Assembly: GCA_007922195.1 (NCBI GenBank)
Contig: ML682003.1
Coordinates: 4,882,383-4,946,382 of the forward strand
Reading direction: 5' to 3'
Source: Podocnemis expansa
Lineage: Eukaryota > Chordata > Testudines > Podocnemididae
Length of the DNA stretch: 64,000 nucleotides
The notes below the pieces were generated by a model. It had not been told where the DNA came from and did no database searches. It saw nothing but the letters and a program-made list of their open reading frames with translations. The position numbers and the translations under genes are program-made. The first letter of the stretch is position 1. The number at the start of each line of letters is the position of its first letter. Shown piece by piece: positions 23,584 to 38,834 of the stretch.

Positions 23584-24118
23584 GCCTGTAAGAGCTGGGG
23601 TAAGATCCACGCTGACCAGCTGGGGAATGGAACAGTACAACAGCCATGACAGCAACGCTGGGGGCCATGGAGGCTGTAGCTCCTCTGTTCTGTTCTGCAG
23701 ATCCCCCCAGGGCAAGTACCTGCTTTTGAAAAGTGGAGAGGACAAGCCTTTGGCTGTACTTGAAGGATGCTGGATGAGAGAACAGTTAAAGCCCAAAGCT
23801 TTCTGGAAGGAAGAGGTTGTGAGAGATCATCTGGTTGCCAGTATATAAATGCGCCTTTTTAAGGTTCAGTAGTATGGAATTCTTTTCATTTTGCAAAGTT
23901 GGAAAACATCTGAATGCAGTTCCTGCCCCAGCAGCCCCCCACCTGCGCTATGGAAGAAGGGCAGACTTGGTATTATCAGTCTTTTCTTCGGAGATGTGGG
24001 TTCCCACATGTGATTTAATAGCCAGCTTGGCAGTGGCAGGAAGTGGTGGGATGCTGGCCAGACACTTCAGTGGTACGGAAGAGGTGGAATACCCCTCCCA
24101 ACGTGCCATTGCATGTCT

Positions 24119-24124
24119 AATAAA
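24119..24124 (+). terminator. RECQL4 polyadenylation signal
   Basis: An AATAAA lies 536 bases after the stop codon. Further AATAAA motifs near 24325 and 24526 could serve as alternative sites, so the 3'UTR end is not certain. Confidence 0.6.
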
Positions 24125-24639
24125 CTAACAGATGTTCATACCTCTATTTACAAGCATGTTTTGACTGTTGTGTTGTTTCCTGTCGCTAACAGTTCCTGTT
24201 GTTCAGTGTCTACTCCTGTGCCTTTGGACTGTCTTTGCCATGCTTTTAGATTTCCACTGACCCTCTGAAATCTATCTTTCTTCTCTTCCAGCTGAGACAG
24301 CATTTGGGTTTTATATTCTCACAAATAAATAGTAACTGCTTTTTAAAGTGCCCATGATTTCATGTCTCAGCCCTTTCCTTCCAATTGCATGAGCTGAGTT
24401 GTAAATCTGCCTGTCCCCCTGGGAGTGGTGGGGCACTGCAGGGGGGATTTGGGCATGTGGTGTGATCTCTTCAGACACCTGGTAGAAGCCCTAATGGTCT
24501 ACCCACCCTTTTTTTCATCTGCATAAATAAAACTGGAATGCCAATCAACTCCCCAGTCAGCTTGTTTTGAAGTGAGAGAGAGTAGATTATGCCAAGTGCT
24601 ACAGAAGCAGTCATTTGGTCTAGTTCAGCAAAAAAAAGC

Positions 24640-24780
24640 AAGGAGTCCTGTGGTACTTAAAGATATATTTATTGCATGAGCTTTCATGGGAGAAAATCCC
24701 ACTTTGTCACATGCTTTAAAGAACTTCAAAGCATGTGACAAAGTGGGATTTTTCTTGCACAAATACTCGGCGTGCATTAT
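24640..24780. mobile_element. Penelope tail hairpin
   Basis: CAAGGAGTCCTGTGGTACTTAAAG...GAGAAAATCCCACTTTGTCACATG is followed after a short loop by CATGTGACAAAGTGGGATTT, an inverted copy of the end of the first arm. This is the same arrangement as at 3118-3320. Confidence 0.65.
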
Positions 24781-24799
24781 GCTACTCTACATGTCAGGG

Positions 24800-24860
24800 T
24801 AAGGAGAATTTAGGGCATGCTCAGGGATGAGGTCCCTTCCAGCCCTATGATATGATATAT
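24800..24860 (+). mobile_element. CR1 3' terminal fragment
   Basis: Only the last part is kept, with GGGATGAGGTCCCTTCCAGC followed by CTATGATATGAT. This is the typical CR1 terminus with its short A/T-rich microrepeat. Confidence 0.5.
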
Positions 24861-25544
24861 TTGTGGGGAGAAGATCCCAAGTCCAGCTAGCACTGTCCTG
24901 CAATGTGATTTGGCTGTTTTTTAAAGATCTGCTTTGGGAATTAGTTGGGGGCAGGCCTGGCCTGTGTTATGCAGAGGATAATAATGGTCTCTTCTGGCCT
25001 TGGACTCTGCAACTCCTTTTTCTTGGCTGCCTTTTTTAATCCACTAAACTTGCAGCTTGTTGGGTAGCTGAATAAGTGTGATGGAAGTGATTCAGAACTA
25101 GCTCCCCTAATGAACCTCTTGCATTGCTAAACCAGCCTCACTTTCTTGTGGGTGCTCTCTGTCATAATTAACGTATCCTAATGGTTGCAACTGGCTTTTC
25201 ATGCCACTGAAAGCTGGCTAATTGAAAGTATGCTCTTGTAAATAGGCACAGGCTGGGTGGTAGGAGGTTAAGTTTCTGTGCCAAGCTACTGCAGCCTCTG
25301 TGGGAGGATGCCTGGTTCTGGAGGTGAGAGGGCCCATGCTGGGGATCATTCACCCTTCCTCTCTGCTGAGATGCTCACTACCAGCAGTATGGCTCCCCCA
25401 GCACACCGCTGCAGCTTGTAACTGATATCTGCCCCCCATACCAGCATAGCCACTGGCTACAGAAAAAGCTGCAGAGGTGGCTGTGAGAGTGGAGCTGGGT
25501 AAGAGAGGAGCAAGCCTGTGCCTGCCCTGTACGGCTCAGAGTGT

Positions 25545-25645
25545 CCTTCGTGCAGCAAAAAAAAAAAACCAAGCAGGCGTGTGGCGCACAACTCCTTGGA
25601 TTTTTTTGCTGGACTCACACAGCTATCCTTTCGGAAACTGACTTC
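25545..25645 (+). mobile_element. Penelope-like tail fragment
   Basis: It contains AAAACCAAGCAGGCGTGTGG, ACTCCTTGGATTTTTTTGC and TGGACTCACACAGCTATCC, the end of the Penelope tail. It lies just upstream of the MFSD3 CpG island. Confidence 0.55.
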
Positions 25646-25779
25646 GTGCAGCAGCTTGCAGCCTGTGGAGCTGGGGGTGGTGGGTGGCACCACAAGGGGA
25701 AAAGGAGGGGGCCAAGGGCCGGGGCAGGAGCAATGAGTGGGGCAGGGCTGGGGCTGCCCTAGGGGGCAGCACAAGGACG

Positions 25780-26135
25780 GCTTGGGGGGCTCAGGCTGCG
25801 CCCCAGCCCTGGCCCCGGGCTCTGCCACGTGCGCAGGGAACACGCCGCTCCCTGCCTGGGGGCGGGGCCAGACCATAGAGCGCGGCGGCGCGTGCTAGAA
25901 GGGCGCCCACCGCCTCCCGATACCACCGAGCAGCCGCCCAGAAGGGAGCGTGCGCGCAGCCCCGGAAAAGCCCGTGGGCGTGGCTAACGCGGAGGGAAAG
26001 GCGGCGCGTCTAGCCGGCGCTTCCGCGTTCTCCGTGGCTGTGGAGGACCCTGAGCCCCGTCCCTTGAGCCGCCAGCGGCTCGCAGCTCCGCCCCGGCGCG
26101 GCAGGGGGCGCCCGGGCTGGGCGCTCTGCCATCTT
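25780..26135 (+). promoter_or_regulatory. CpG island, probable MFSD3 promoter and 5'UTR exon
   Basis: This is the only long stretch of the window with dense CpG dinucleotides (for example GCGCGGCGGCGCG near 25879) together with GC boxes such as GGGGCGGGGCC near 25860. It lies about 0.6-0.9 kb before the MFSD3 start codon. No TATA box is evident, as is usual for CpG-island promoters. It could also initiate antisense transcripts toward RECQL4. Confidence 0.75.
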
Positions 26136-26149
26136 GGCTGGATGGTCAC

Positions 26150-26440
26150 AGTAGGTGCCTCGTTGCCATGGTGACTGTCGCCCTGGCATCAGAAGGCAGG
26201 GGGGTTGTTGCCATGGCAGCACAAGGATGTAACTGTCACTGTGGCATTAGGGGTGTGGCTGTCCCTGGCATTGGGGGTTGTTGCCATGACAGCACAGGGG
26301 TGTGGCTGTCACTCTAGTAGGGGGAGGTGGTTGCCATGCCGGCACTGGGTGTAGCCGTCACCATGGCAGCAGGAGGCCAGGTGGTGTCCGTTGTCATGGC
26401 ACCAGGTGACGGGTACCCTAGTACAGGCTGCCATGGCGTG
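26150..26440. repeat. Degenerate minisatellite in the MFSD3 5' intron
   Basis: Four to five imperfect units of roughly 45-70 bp share the core GTTGCCATGGCAGCAC and a following GGTGTGGCTGTCAC. They lie between the CpG island and the CCCCACAG acceptor at about 26647. Many CCATGG palindromes recur. Units differ by substitutions and small indels. Confidence 0.65.
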
Positions 26441-26705
26441 AGGTGACTTTGGGGCGTGGTCCAGTCCCGTCATGCGCCCCCCACGGCTCCCCACACCCAG
26501 CCCACGTGTCCCCCAGTGCATTTAACCCCTGAACCGCCACTCCGAGACCAAGGCCCGGGTCTTTATCTCCCCTGCGCTGGGCGGCTCCGCTCGGCCCGTC
26601 CCCTCGTTGAGCCCAGCGCCGTAACCCTGCGTTTGTGTTCCCCACAGCCCGGCGGATGGTCCCCAGCTCCTGTCCTGCGTGAGCCCCTCGGCCGGGGGCT
26701 GAAGG

Positions 26706-29614
<2,909 letters not shown>

Positions 29615-30074
29615 AGGGGAGATGCTGCCTGGCCTTTCCAGGGATTCACTGTGTCTGGGCCAAGGGCCAGACATAAGGAATCTCATTGCCAATGAGCAGG
29701 CTGGCTGAGAAACTCTTTGACTGAGCTTGTTGAGGCCTCAGCCAGGTGGTCATAGAGGAACCCAGAAATTCTCTCATCACAGGGCCAAACACTGAGTTGC
29801 AGAATGACCACTCCATTGATTGGAGTCCACTGGAATTACAGGGGCTCAGAGCTGCACCCTGGGGGTTTCTGCAGCCGTAATCAACATCTAAGTTGATCTC
29901 CTGTGCCATTCCCCATGTGACTTACAGTCCTGGCTTTCACCAGAGCTGCCGTAAGAAAATGGCTCACGTCTGCACCAAGCCACAGGCGCTGCAACTTCCC
30001 AGAAGAGGCCTGGTGCCACACTTGCTCATCTGTTCACACTCCAGCACCTGGGTCCAAAATTAAAATGTTGGTTT

Positions 30075-30080
30075 ATTAAA
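30075..30080 (+). terminator. MFSD3 polyadenylation signal (ATTAAA)
   Basis: ATTAAA lies about 460 bases after the MFSD3 stop, followed by a T/G-mixed stretch. Its variant hexamer is a common functional alternative to AATAAA. No stronger signal lies before it. Confidence 0.5.
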
Positions 30081-33000
30081 GGTGTCTCCTTCTCCTGCCC
30101 CTACACCACACTGTCTCCACTCTGCTGCAAGAACTACTGTCCAGGTTGGGTTCTATGCTGGAGCCTTGGGAAGGAGGAGTGGGGCTGGCAGTTACAGGGT
30201 TTGGTGTTCTTGCTGATGGTCAGACTGGCACAAGCTGCACCCAGAGACACTGCACAGTGCTCAGCTCTGGCTCAGCCAGGCTGCTGTTGCAGGGACTCTG
30301 CAGCAGGACCCTTTCTCTGGGCACAACAAAGCCCTTCAGGGCCAGCAGGTGCATCTGTTCTCTGGTTCCTCAGTCTCTGGGTGGTGCCTCAGAGTTTGGA
30401 GGACTGTGGCCTGGAAACTTGTCTTTTGAGGAGAACGTTCTCCCATGCATATTGTGGGTAGAGACTACTGAGTATCGTGGGGGGAGGTTTTAGGCCCCAC
30501 CAAAAATTTGGGAATTAAATTAAGGAAGAAAGAAAACATTTAGCTTGGTGCAGAAGCTGTCATTTTATTAAAAGTGGACAAATGTAGTTACCATACAAAA
30601 ACTCATGAAAGAGGCATCCCCCAGCTGCTCTTTCAGCATTTTTGACCCTAAAGCCACCCACCAGAAAAGTTCGTTCACTCCTCTGTAGTGGAGAGAGGAC
30701 TGAAAGTGTTTGAATAAGACACAGTGCCTTCGGTTTCAAACATTTAGTTCATTACTAAGCAAACGTGAGCCCCAGCATCATGGGAGTTCAGATGAGATAG
30801 TTCCTGTGAACCGAAATGAGAAACCAAATCAGTGGTGCCATCTTCGACTCCTGCCCAAAGGTGTGTCCTTGAGCTTAGAATAGAAGTGTAAGATTAAAAA
30901 AAGAAAGTTACCTGGGCCCTGGAGCTTCTGTAGCCTGACTAGGAACATAGGGTGTGGCATGGGACTGGTACATTTTTACTCCCTGAAATGTTTATGAAGT
31001 GTCATGTTTGCCCTGGTTGACTGCATGCCTTTCCCAAGTGTGAAGAGTGACTAACCTTAAACCATGACATGCAAAGATAAAGTCTGTAGCCCACCTGAAG
31101 TGCAACTCTAACTCAGCTCTGTCTGAACAAAGCCCCTACCTACTGATAACATGCATATTGGCGTTGTCTTAAAAAGGGCCTGCTGATTACAGCAGCAGTT
31201 AAAGTATAATTTGGCAGGCTCTGGAACTGTCCTAACTGGTGGGCCCCCTTCATGCATGTGCAGGCCCCAGCCCAGGAAGGCATTTGCAACCACTTCCTAG
31301 TACCACACGCATCAGTTATTGCTCCACTCCATGCACACACACCCTGCCATCCCCCGCACAGGCCATGCCCCATACAACCCCCAGCAGCATTCCCTGTCCC
31401 CCAGCAGCTCCGCAACCCCTCCCCCCCAAAAATCCAGCGGCAAGGGCCATCCCTGTCCCCAGAGAAGTGCTCTGGGGCACAGCGACTTTGTCTGTCCCTG
31501 GGGGGGCACCCGCCGTGTTGTTTCCCCCAGCCCCACTGCAGGGCTCCCCTGGCCCAGCCATTGCCTACCTCGGCTGTTTCTATTTCTCGTCCTTCCACGG
31601 GACTCAGCATGCCGAACTCAGCACTGGGCAGCAGCAGTGCCAGGTTGGGCTGGCCAGGGAAGTTTCTGCTGGGGGCTGGGCGCTATGTGCAGCCACAGGC
31701 TGCTGCTTCTGCTCTGAGCATGCTCAGGATGGGAGATACGAAAACTCCCAGCCTGGCTCTGTTGACAGGTTCCTGCTGGCCGGAAGACTGTGTCTTCTGG
31801 CAGGGTAGGGGCCGTGGTCAGGGGTTAAACTAAAGTAGAGGGGAATGCAGCTGTCCACCCCATTTTTCTATTTCTGTAATGCTTGCCCCTAAAAATAGTG
31901 GGCCCTGAAATGCGTTCTGGTGTGTTCCCTCTTACTTTAACCCTTGTTTACAAGGTTTCTAATTTTGCATCAGGTCCCTTTTCCCAGGCAATAACAGCAA
32001 TTTGACAGGGGGTACAGTTTGGCCTTTATAGGAATCCCTAGGTTAGGGCATCTTTCCTGCTGGCATAATACAATTGACTTTGCTGATGTCCAGGAATGCC
32101 TTTGATCACACTCAGGTCCATAGCTCAGGAAGTGGAGGAGAAGCATGAATCCTGATCACATCACACTCAAGCTGCTGCCTCCTGGAGTCTTTCATCTTCC
32201 CTCTATTTAGTTAACATTCTTTCCTTTGATACTAGTTATAAAGTGGAGTCTCAGCCTGCAAAGGGATTTTAGAGCATTTTGAAATAGCCGCTATCCAGGC
32301 AAAACTTCTAGAAAGGGCCTGTGAGATTACAACTACTATGTGCCACCTCCATGTTCAGAAAGCTGCCATGGGCTAGTGCCAAACTCACAAAGCAGCGACT
32401 AAAGAAAGATTCTAGCCTGGTGGTGAGTGCATTCACTGGGGAGGTGGGAGACCTAATTTCTTCTCGTTATGCCAGTGACCATTTATTGATAATGGAACAG
32501 ATTTAGCAGAAGCAACTGAGAATGCCCCACCTCAGAATATGCCAGGTCTCAGTAGCTAGGGTATTCTGTAATGTGAGGGACCCGACATCAGGCAGAGAGG
32601 GGAGTTGCACTTGAGCCTTCAAAATCTCTAGTGAGTGTCTTACCCACTTACCTAAAGTTTATAAGATGGGTACTAGGGCCATCTTCTCTATTAGTTTGGG
32701 GATGGTGCCTCAGCACCAGGTCCTGTCTTCAGGGCTGTAACTATGGCAGGGGGAATGGGGCTTTACCTTGGGCGTGCTGGAGCAGCTCAACAGAGCCGCT
32801 CTATTAAAGGGCGTGTTTTGTTCTACCAGCCTAAGCGCCACTAATTGCAAGGGATGCGTTCTGATTGAGATGCGTCCAGGGCACTAACACAGAGCATTAC
32901 GGCTCTGTCCGTTGTCTTCCTCCCCCACCCCCGCCAAAAAATCGGCCACCTATTTGGTGAATTTGCATCAGTTTTTTGACTAGTTCTGGATTGCAGTAAT

Positions 33001-34814
33001 GGGCACTTTTTTCAGTGAATTTACTGTTAGCTGGAAAAAGAAATCACCCATTTCTCAGGACAGAGCTAGTGCCAAATTCAATTCAGCACCACTGGGGACA
33101 TTCTGAGGCGTTCTCTGGACTCTGAGTTGGGAACAAACACATAAAGTGACGCTGAACAGTGAACAAAACTGTGGAAGCAGAACAGATGTTTCACTAGTCT
33201 GCCAAATGGCAACTACTTATGCCCCAGTTGGATCGCATCCCTTCGCTGAGTAAATCGTGACCTGGAGCTCCTGAGAAGAAAGCGATCTCTAGTCTCTCTG
33301 TTACTGAAAGGTGTTTTTACAGTTTCCTTTGTACAGGAAACTTACCCACAGTTCTCATGGCTCTTGGGCCATCGGTATAAGTATCCAGGAACATGGATGT
33401 GGGGATTAGCAAGGGCTCAGAGAGGTTCACACGAGGCCTTTCTAAGCAGCCAGAATTCTGCCTAAGAGTCCCAGGTGCTTTTCTGGAGACTTCTGTGAGA
33501 AACAACACAGACAAAGAGGGATAATTTTTCTGCAGTAGCTGTCTCGGGGCCTTTGCGGCAAGACAGAACACAAGGCAGAGCAGCTCCAGGGGGGATGAAT
33601 GAACTCTAGTGAGGCCCGTACGACTCTGTCCATCTTAGTAAAATTGAATCAAAAAGCTGGGTTAGGTGGTGGTGCTTCTAGACAGTCAGCCCCCTGCAGA
33701 CTGGAGCCAGGGCTGCAAGCAGACGTTTGGCTGCCTGCTACATTCTGATGCCAACCACCAGAGCTGTAACACACTGTTTGAGCGCCTGGGGTGTATTCTG
33801 ATTGGAACACACCCCTTGCAGTTAGCGGTGCTTGGGGCCGGAGCTGTGAAACGTGCCTTTTAATAAAGTGACTCTATTGAGCCGCTCCTGTGCACCCCGG
33901 GCAAAGCCCCATTCGCCACACAGTAGTTACGGCTCTGCCAACCACGAGCTGGGCTTTGATGAGCAAGGTGGTGTGGTCAAGGGACTATTGTCTGGGAGAC
34001 CTTTTCACCTGCAGGTGGGAAGGGAGTTAAATGGATGGCTGCCAAAACTATTGGAGGCCAGGGCAGGCATTTTACGACTTGTTTGCCTGATCTTGTGTTA
34101 CTGTGCTATTTCAGACTCAATTGTTTTCCTACCTCTGATGAGTATTTCTGTGTTTGCACAGCATGTGAGAGAGCTTGTGTGTGGCAAGGTGCTGTGTGCC
34201 CAGGGGAGGAGGGAGGCTGGGTTTGGTTTCCCCAGAATTCTGGGTGGGAGCTATGGGCCCTGTGAACAGCTGCTAAGTGCTGCAAGCTGACAGTGCATCA
34301 GACTGCAATTCTTGCACCTAAGCAACTTTGCTCTCTGCCCCTTCGGCTTCATAGGTTCCCTGTCCTCTCTTCCTGGGCAGGATCTCTGGCGTCCTGCCTG
34401 GGGAGTTTCTCAGCCTCCTTCTGCTTTTCTGTGGGTCCTTTTCCCTCAGGCCTCTGTGCTTGAGGCGTACCTTCGGCTTTCCGCTTCATTGGATCCTCCA
34501 GTCCTCTCCTCAGTCACAGCATAACTCCGACTCCACCACCAGTGCTCCTCACTCTCCTCTCTAGCTGGTGAGTGCCGGCGCTGTTGGATCTCTGGCAGGG
34601 TCTTAACTAGCCTCAGGTGCTCTTTACCGACCTGCCACAACCTTTGCTTGCTCCACAGGGAACAAGACTCTGAACAGTCTGGGTTTCCCAGCCTCATGGA
34701 TCGCCCTTCTGCAGCTGTGCCAGGCTGACTGGGGTGCACCCTAGCTTCTGCTGCTCTTTGGGGGCCCTGCTGGCTTGCCTCTGGGGAGTGGGGGAGTGAA
34801 GGCACTTCCTGCCA

Positions 34815-34870
34815 CCAATGTTCCTTTTAGGTTGTGTGCGCGCGCGCATGCGCGCGCAGGAGCCCTGACT
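34815..34870. repeat. Partial CCCTCTAAG-type element with alternating CG/CA tract
   Basis: CAATGTTCCTTTTAGGTTGTG leads into a purine-pyrimidine alternating run (GTGTGCGCGCGCGCATGCGCGCGC) at about 34834-34858. The left end matches the palindromic element at 37699-37850, but the right end is not seen. Confidence 0.45.
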
Positions 34871-37698
34871 CCGCTGCGCACTCATCACTGCCGGCCATGC
34901 AGGGCTGCAGCTGTGGCTTCTTGCTGGCCCCAAGCATGCATTCTTCTGGCTTGCAGGGAGCTGTTCTGAGCAGGGCCATCCCTAGGTGGGTGCAGGCCCC
35001 TGGGCAAATCACCCTCTGCGGGGCCCCCACTCACCCCCCTGGGCACTGGAGGGGCATGGCTGGCCAGCCCAGGGGAGGGGCAGGCCCCTGTGCCAGCCAT
35101 CCCATGCCAGGGACTGGCCGAGCCAAAAGTGGCGGAACATGAGTGCAGGGACTCGTTTCTCAGCCCCCCTTAAGCCAGTGGCTGTCAAACTCTTTTCCTC
35201 GGGACCTAGCTCCGGACCCTGCTGCCATGTGGGAACCCTCCACTGAAAAAAAGCGGCCGCCACCAGCAAATTGAACAGTGACCATGGCTGCGTGGGGGGG
35301 GGGGGTCAGCAATCCCTCATGGCTTTCATCCTTTCTCTTGAGCCTTCTGTTGCATCTCTGAAATCTACACATCTAATTTGAGATCACCTACATGGAAGAT
35401 GCAGAGGGTGATCCCACATGCCATACTCCTGTCTCAAATCAGGAAGTATGTCAAGCCTCTAAAATTGCGTGTAGTAGCCTGGAGTGTGCGTGTGGGGGAG
35501 CTCCTTGCACATAGGGGAGTGACTGGGTGGAGAAATGAGATGGAAATGCTGAGGCAGGGGAAGGAGAAGAGAGCCAAGGCCAGGCTGGAAAGAAAGCTCC
35601 TGGAAGATCCTGTCTGCTGCTGAGCCTGTCCAAGTCCCTCCAGGTCCTGGTCTCTTCTCTACTGCCAAATCTCACAAATTGAAGCAGCCCCTCTGGGTTC
35701 AACTTTCACCTCTGCACTTCATCTGCTCCCTGAGTCTGCAGGAGTTTTCATGAACACACAATTGTCCACAATATTGTGATTGGAGGGGTGCTAGCCCTCT
35801 CTGCTTGTCCTGGTGACCTCTGGCAGTGTGCATAAGGCAGCAACACAACGGGGCTATCCTCTCCCCCTTTCAGACTGGGACCTTGTTGTAACTTCTCCTT
35901 CCAGCAGATCCATCCCTGAGTTGGATTTTATTGTTACTTAGGCTAATTGTAGGAAAAAAAATACCATACTTTCTAAAACAGGCTCCTACTGGAAGAGTTT
36001 GTTTTTCTTGTCTCTTTTTAATTATCAGCCAAAAAAAAAATCTCTGGAGTTTTTTAGTAAAATCTACAAGTTATAACTATTCTTGCAAGCAAGGGAATTC
36101 TCAACCCACTGAAGAAAGAGGCAAGTCCTAATCTGCAAAAATAACCGCAACCCCCATATCCCAGAAATGGTGGAATAAGGTGACTTTCACAGTTTTTTCT
36201 TTTCTTCATTGGGTCTATTATTAGAAAAACACAAAGGTTGCTTGCCATTGACCTCATATGAATGAGAGAAGCCCAAAGAGATACTGACTCAGGGAGGAGG
36301 CATAGAGGTTGTTTGAACAACAATTAGCACCTCATTGTTAAGCCCAATGACTCACTTTTGGTGCAATGCTGGTTTACTGCCTTAAGCAACTTTCACACCA
36401 AACCACTCTGCTGGCCTCACAGTAGACCTGGCCCTGTGAACCGGGCTGGCACTTTTGGCAAGCTCGCCCAGTCCCTGGCATGAGGACAAGGGGGCAGCGG
36501 CGTGGCCCCGCGGGGCCCCTCAAAGCATGGGGCCTTGGGCGGCTGCCCCTATAGCCCTACCCCAAGGATGTCCCTGGTTCCAGGGAGTTTAAAATCTCCC
36601 CTGAACATGCTCAGGGTGTGAGATTTTAAATTTCTCAGTGCAGCTTCCTGCCACCCAGAAGAATGGCGGCAGCAGGGGCATGCTTCACCTGGGAGTGGCT
36701 CTGGCAGCCAGAGGAGTGGCCTGAGGGATCCAGGGGAAGGGGTGCCATGGGGTCTCGGGGAAGCTGGCTGGAGGGTGCACATGGAAAGCACCCAGCTGTG
36801 TAACTCGGGAAGCCCCCCCCCCGCCCAAACGCTGGGAAAGTGCTCAGGGGGAGCAGGCAGGTTCCCCAGGACTAGGGCTGCCAGACCTCTGGCAAAAGGA
36901 GGACGTGCTCCTTTTTACCTTCATGGCCTCTATCTGGCAGGCATTCTAAAAATAGGTGATTTTTTTCCTACCTCTTACTTTTTATGAGTAGAAGGTTTAA
37001 CAAAAAAACCACCCACGGCCAACACAGGGTTGGAACTGGTGAGCCCGAGAGTCTGCTGTACACACGGGGAACAGAAGCACCTGCAGCAAAATCATGGGGC
37101 AGTAGAACAGACTATTTCCCTGATTCTTAGGGGCTTCTGTGATTCAGTTGGCTGAGGAGCTGACTTTCAGTTGTGGGGTTGAGCCCTGTGCTTGGCACTT
37201 TGATTTTTTTTTTTTTTTTTTTTTTTGGACTCTTGCTCACTACAAAAGGGCTAAATTGGGAAAAAATATAGCAAACCCTAATAAAATGAAGGAGCATAAT
37301 GTATACTGTAAATAAAATTACTAACAGGGACAAATTAAGTAAAGCAAATAAAGGGGCACATTTGAATTAGTTAGAAACAATAACGGACAATTTTTTTATT
37401 TTTTAAATTGTTCAATGGGCTGCTGTGGAAAATGAAAAAGCAGCAACTCAACTTATTTTTTTAAAAACTTTTTAGATGCTTTTCAAGTTTACATTTGCAA
37501 AGTTAGTTTATAAACTTTTTTTAGTTTCATGAACATTAATGAAAGAGTCATGAAAAACTTTCATTTACTGACAAAATGAGTTTTCAGTAAAAGAAAACAT
37601 TTTTTTTTAAACTAATTTAAAAAACAACAGACTTTGTGCTGTTTTGATGCTGCATTCATTATCATTACCATTTTCCATGACATAATCTGGTAATAACA

Positions 37699-37850
37699 GC
37701 AATGTTCCCTCTAAGCTGATGATGCAGCTGAGCAAGTTATGGATATGCTTGCGGGGGGCAGTGGGCAAGGGGCCCAATATAGGTTGAGGAACTTGCTCAG
37801 CTGCATCCATATCTTGCTGAGCTGCATCATCACCTTAGAGGGAACATTGC
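37699..37850. mobile_element. Palindromic DNA element (AATGTTCCCTCTAAG ends)
   Basis: The left end GCAATGTTCCCTCTAAG and the right end CTTAGAGGGAACATTGC are inverted repeats. The inverted match extends through GTGATGATGCAGCT and AGCAAG. It is only about 150 bp in total, so nearly all of it is terminal repeat. Confidence 0.65.
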
Positions 37851-38834
37851 CTGCCACCCCCACCTCAGGGGACTCTGGCGGTCAGGTGTGGCCTGGGAGT
37901 TTGCTGCCTGGGCTACGGAGGAGGAAGGGAGCTGCTATTGCTGTTGGAGAACATCATGTGAAGCTGCTTTGAGACACTTAGAGGGAGGGGGCACAGCCTC
38001 TGGACCAAGTGACTATTTCCCCCTCTGCTGTCCCTTAGGGTTGTGGTTGCTACTGTTCTCTCAGGAGCTAGAGGGAGTGGGGCAGAGGTGGCATCCTCCC
38101 CTGGTCCATCTACCACTACTGCCACCCCTGCACCATCGCAGGTTGCCAGCTGGGACTGTCTTTTCTCCTTAGCCTGGCTGCGCAGTCTGGCTCTGCAATG
38201 GTCTGGGACTTCGCAGCAGCAGGCAGCGACTGCGTTTGTGTGTCATGGTGAGTTCAGGTTGGTGTTTTCTCCCTTCCCCAGCTGTGTCTGGCTGGAGGAC
38301 TTTCCTCATCCCTTGCTCTGCTCATTGACCTCCCCGCAGCAGGTTGTCCCCTTTCCACTTGCTGCTTGCCCTGCTGCCCCTTGGGTCCACTTCATTCTGC
38401 CTCCCCTTTTTTCCAACCTGGTCCCCTAGGAGTTTCTGTCAGTTTGCCTGCCTGCCTCCCCCAGCTGCTAGGCATCTCCATGCCTTTCCTGCCCTCCCCT
38501 GACCCTGTTTACTACCAATTCCTTTCCTTCCCTACCCCTTGCTGTTGACCCTGTCTTGTCTCATCCCATCCTACTTATCTGTGCACCCATGCTGCTTCAG
38601 AGACTTTTTTGTTGCATCCCCTCCCCTTTATCCAGTGCAGCCAGAGAAGCTGATGTCCCCGTCCTGTCTCAAGACCTCCAAGACTCTTTCCTTCTGCCAC
38701 CCTCTTCCCTTACCCACAGCCTAGTGGGGAGGAGTGTTAGCCACCCTACCCTTCTCCCTCCCTTATCTCCTCTTCTCAATGCATCATCCTGTCTTTTCCC
38801 AGATAGCTGGGGATGGGGCCTGCCTGCCTGACCT

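Larger units (their letters stand above)
30100..38830. other. Intergenic region, no supported gene
   Basis: No exon with homologous motifs is seen. Open frames of up to 193 codons near 31240-31833 arise from C-rich sequence and are open on both strands, so they carry no coding signal. The stretch holds an LTR-like or old repeat at about 32890-33650, two copies of a CCCTCTAAG-ended palindromic DNA element, a (T)n run at about 37206-37226, and a GC-rich repeat near 36430-36540. The remainder is unassigned. Confidence 0.55.

Noticed and set aside
23081..23848. A 255-codon plus-strand frame
   Set aside because: It reads the last RECQL4 exon in the wrong frame and includes intron and 3'UTR. The correct frame ends with TGA at 23581-23583.
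31239..31833. Frames of 189 and 193 codons
   Set aside because: C-rich sequence open on both strands in several frames. No splice sites or motifs support a gene.
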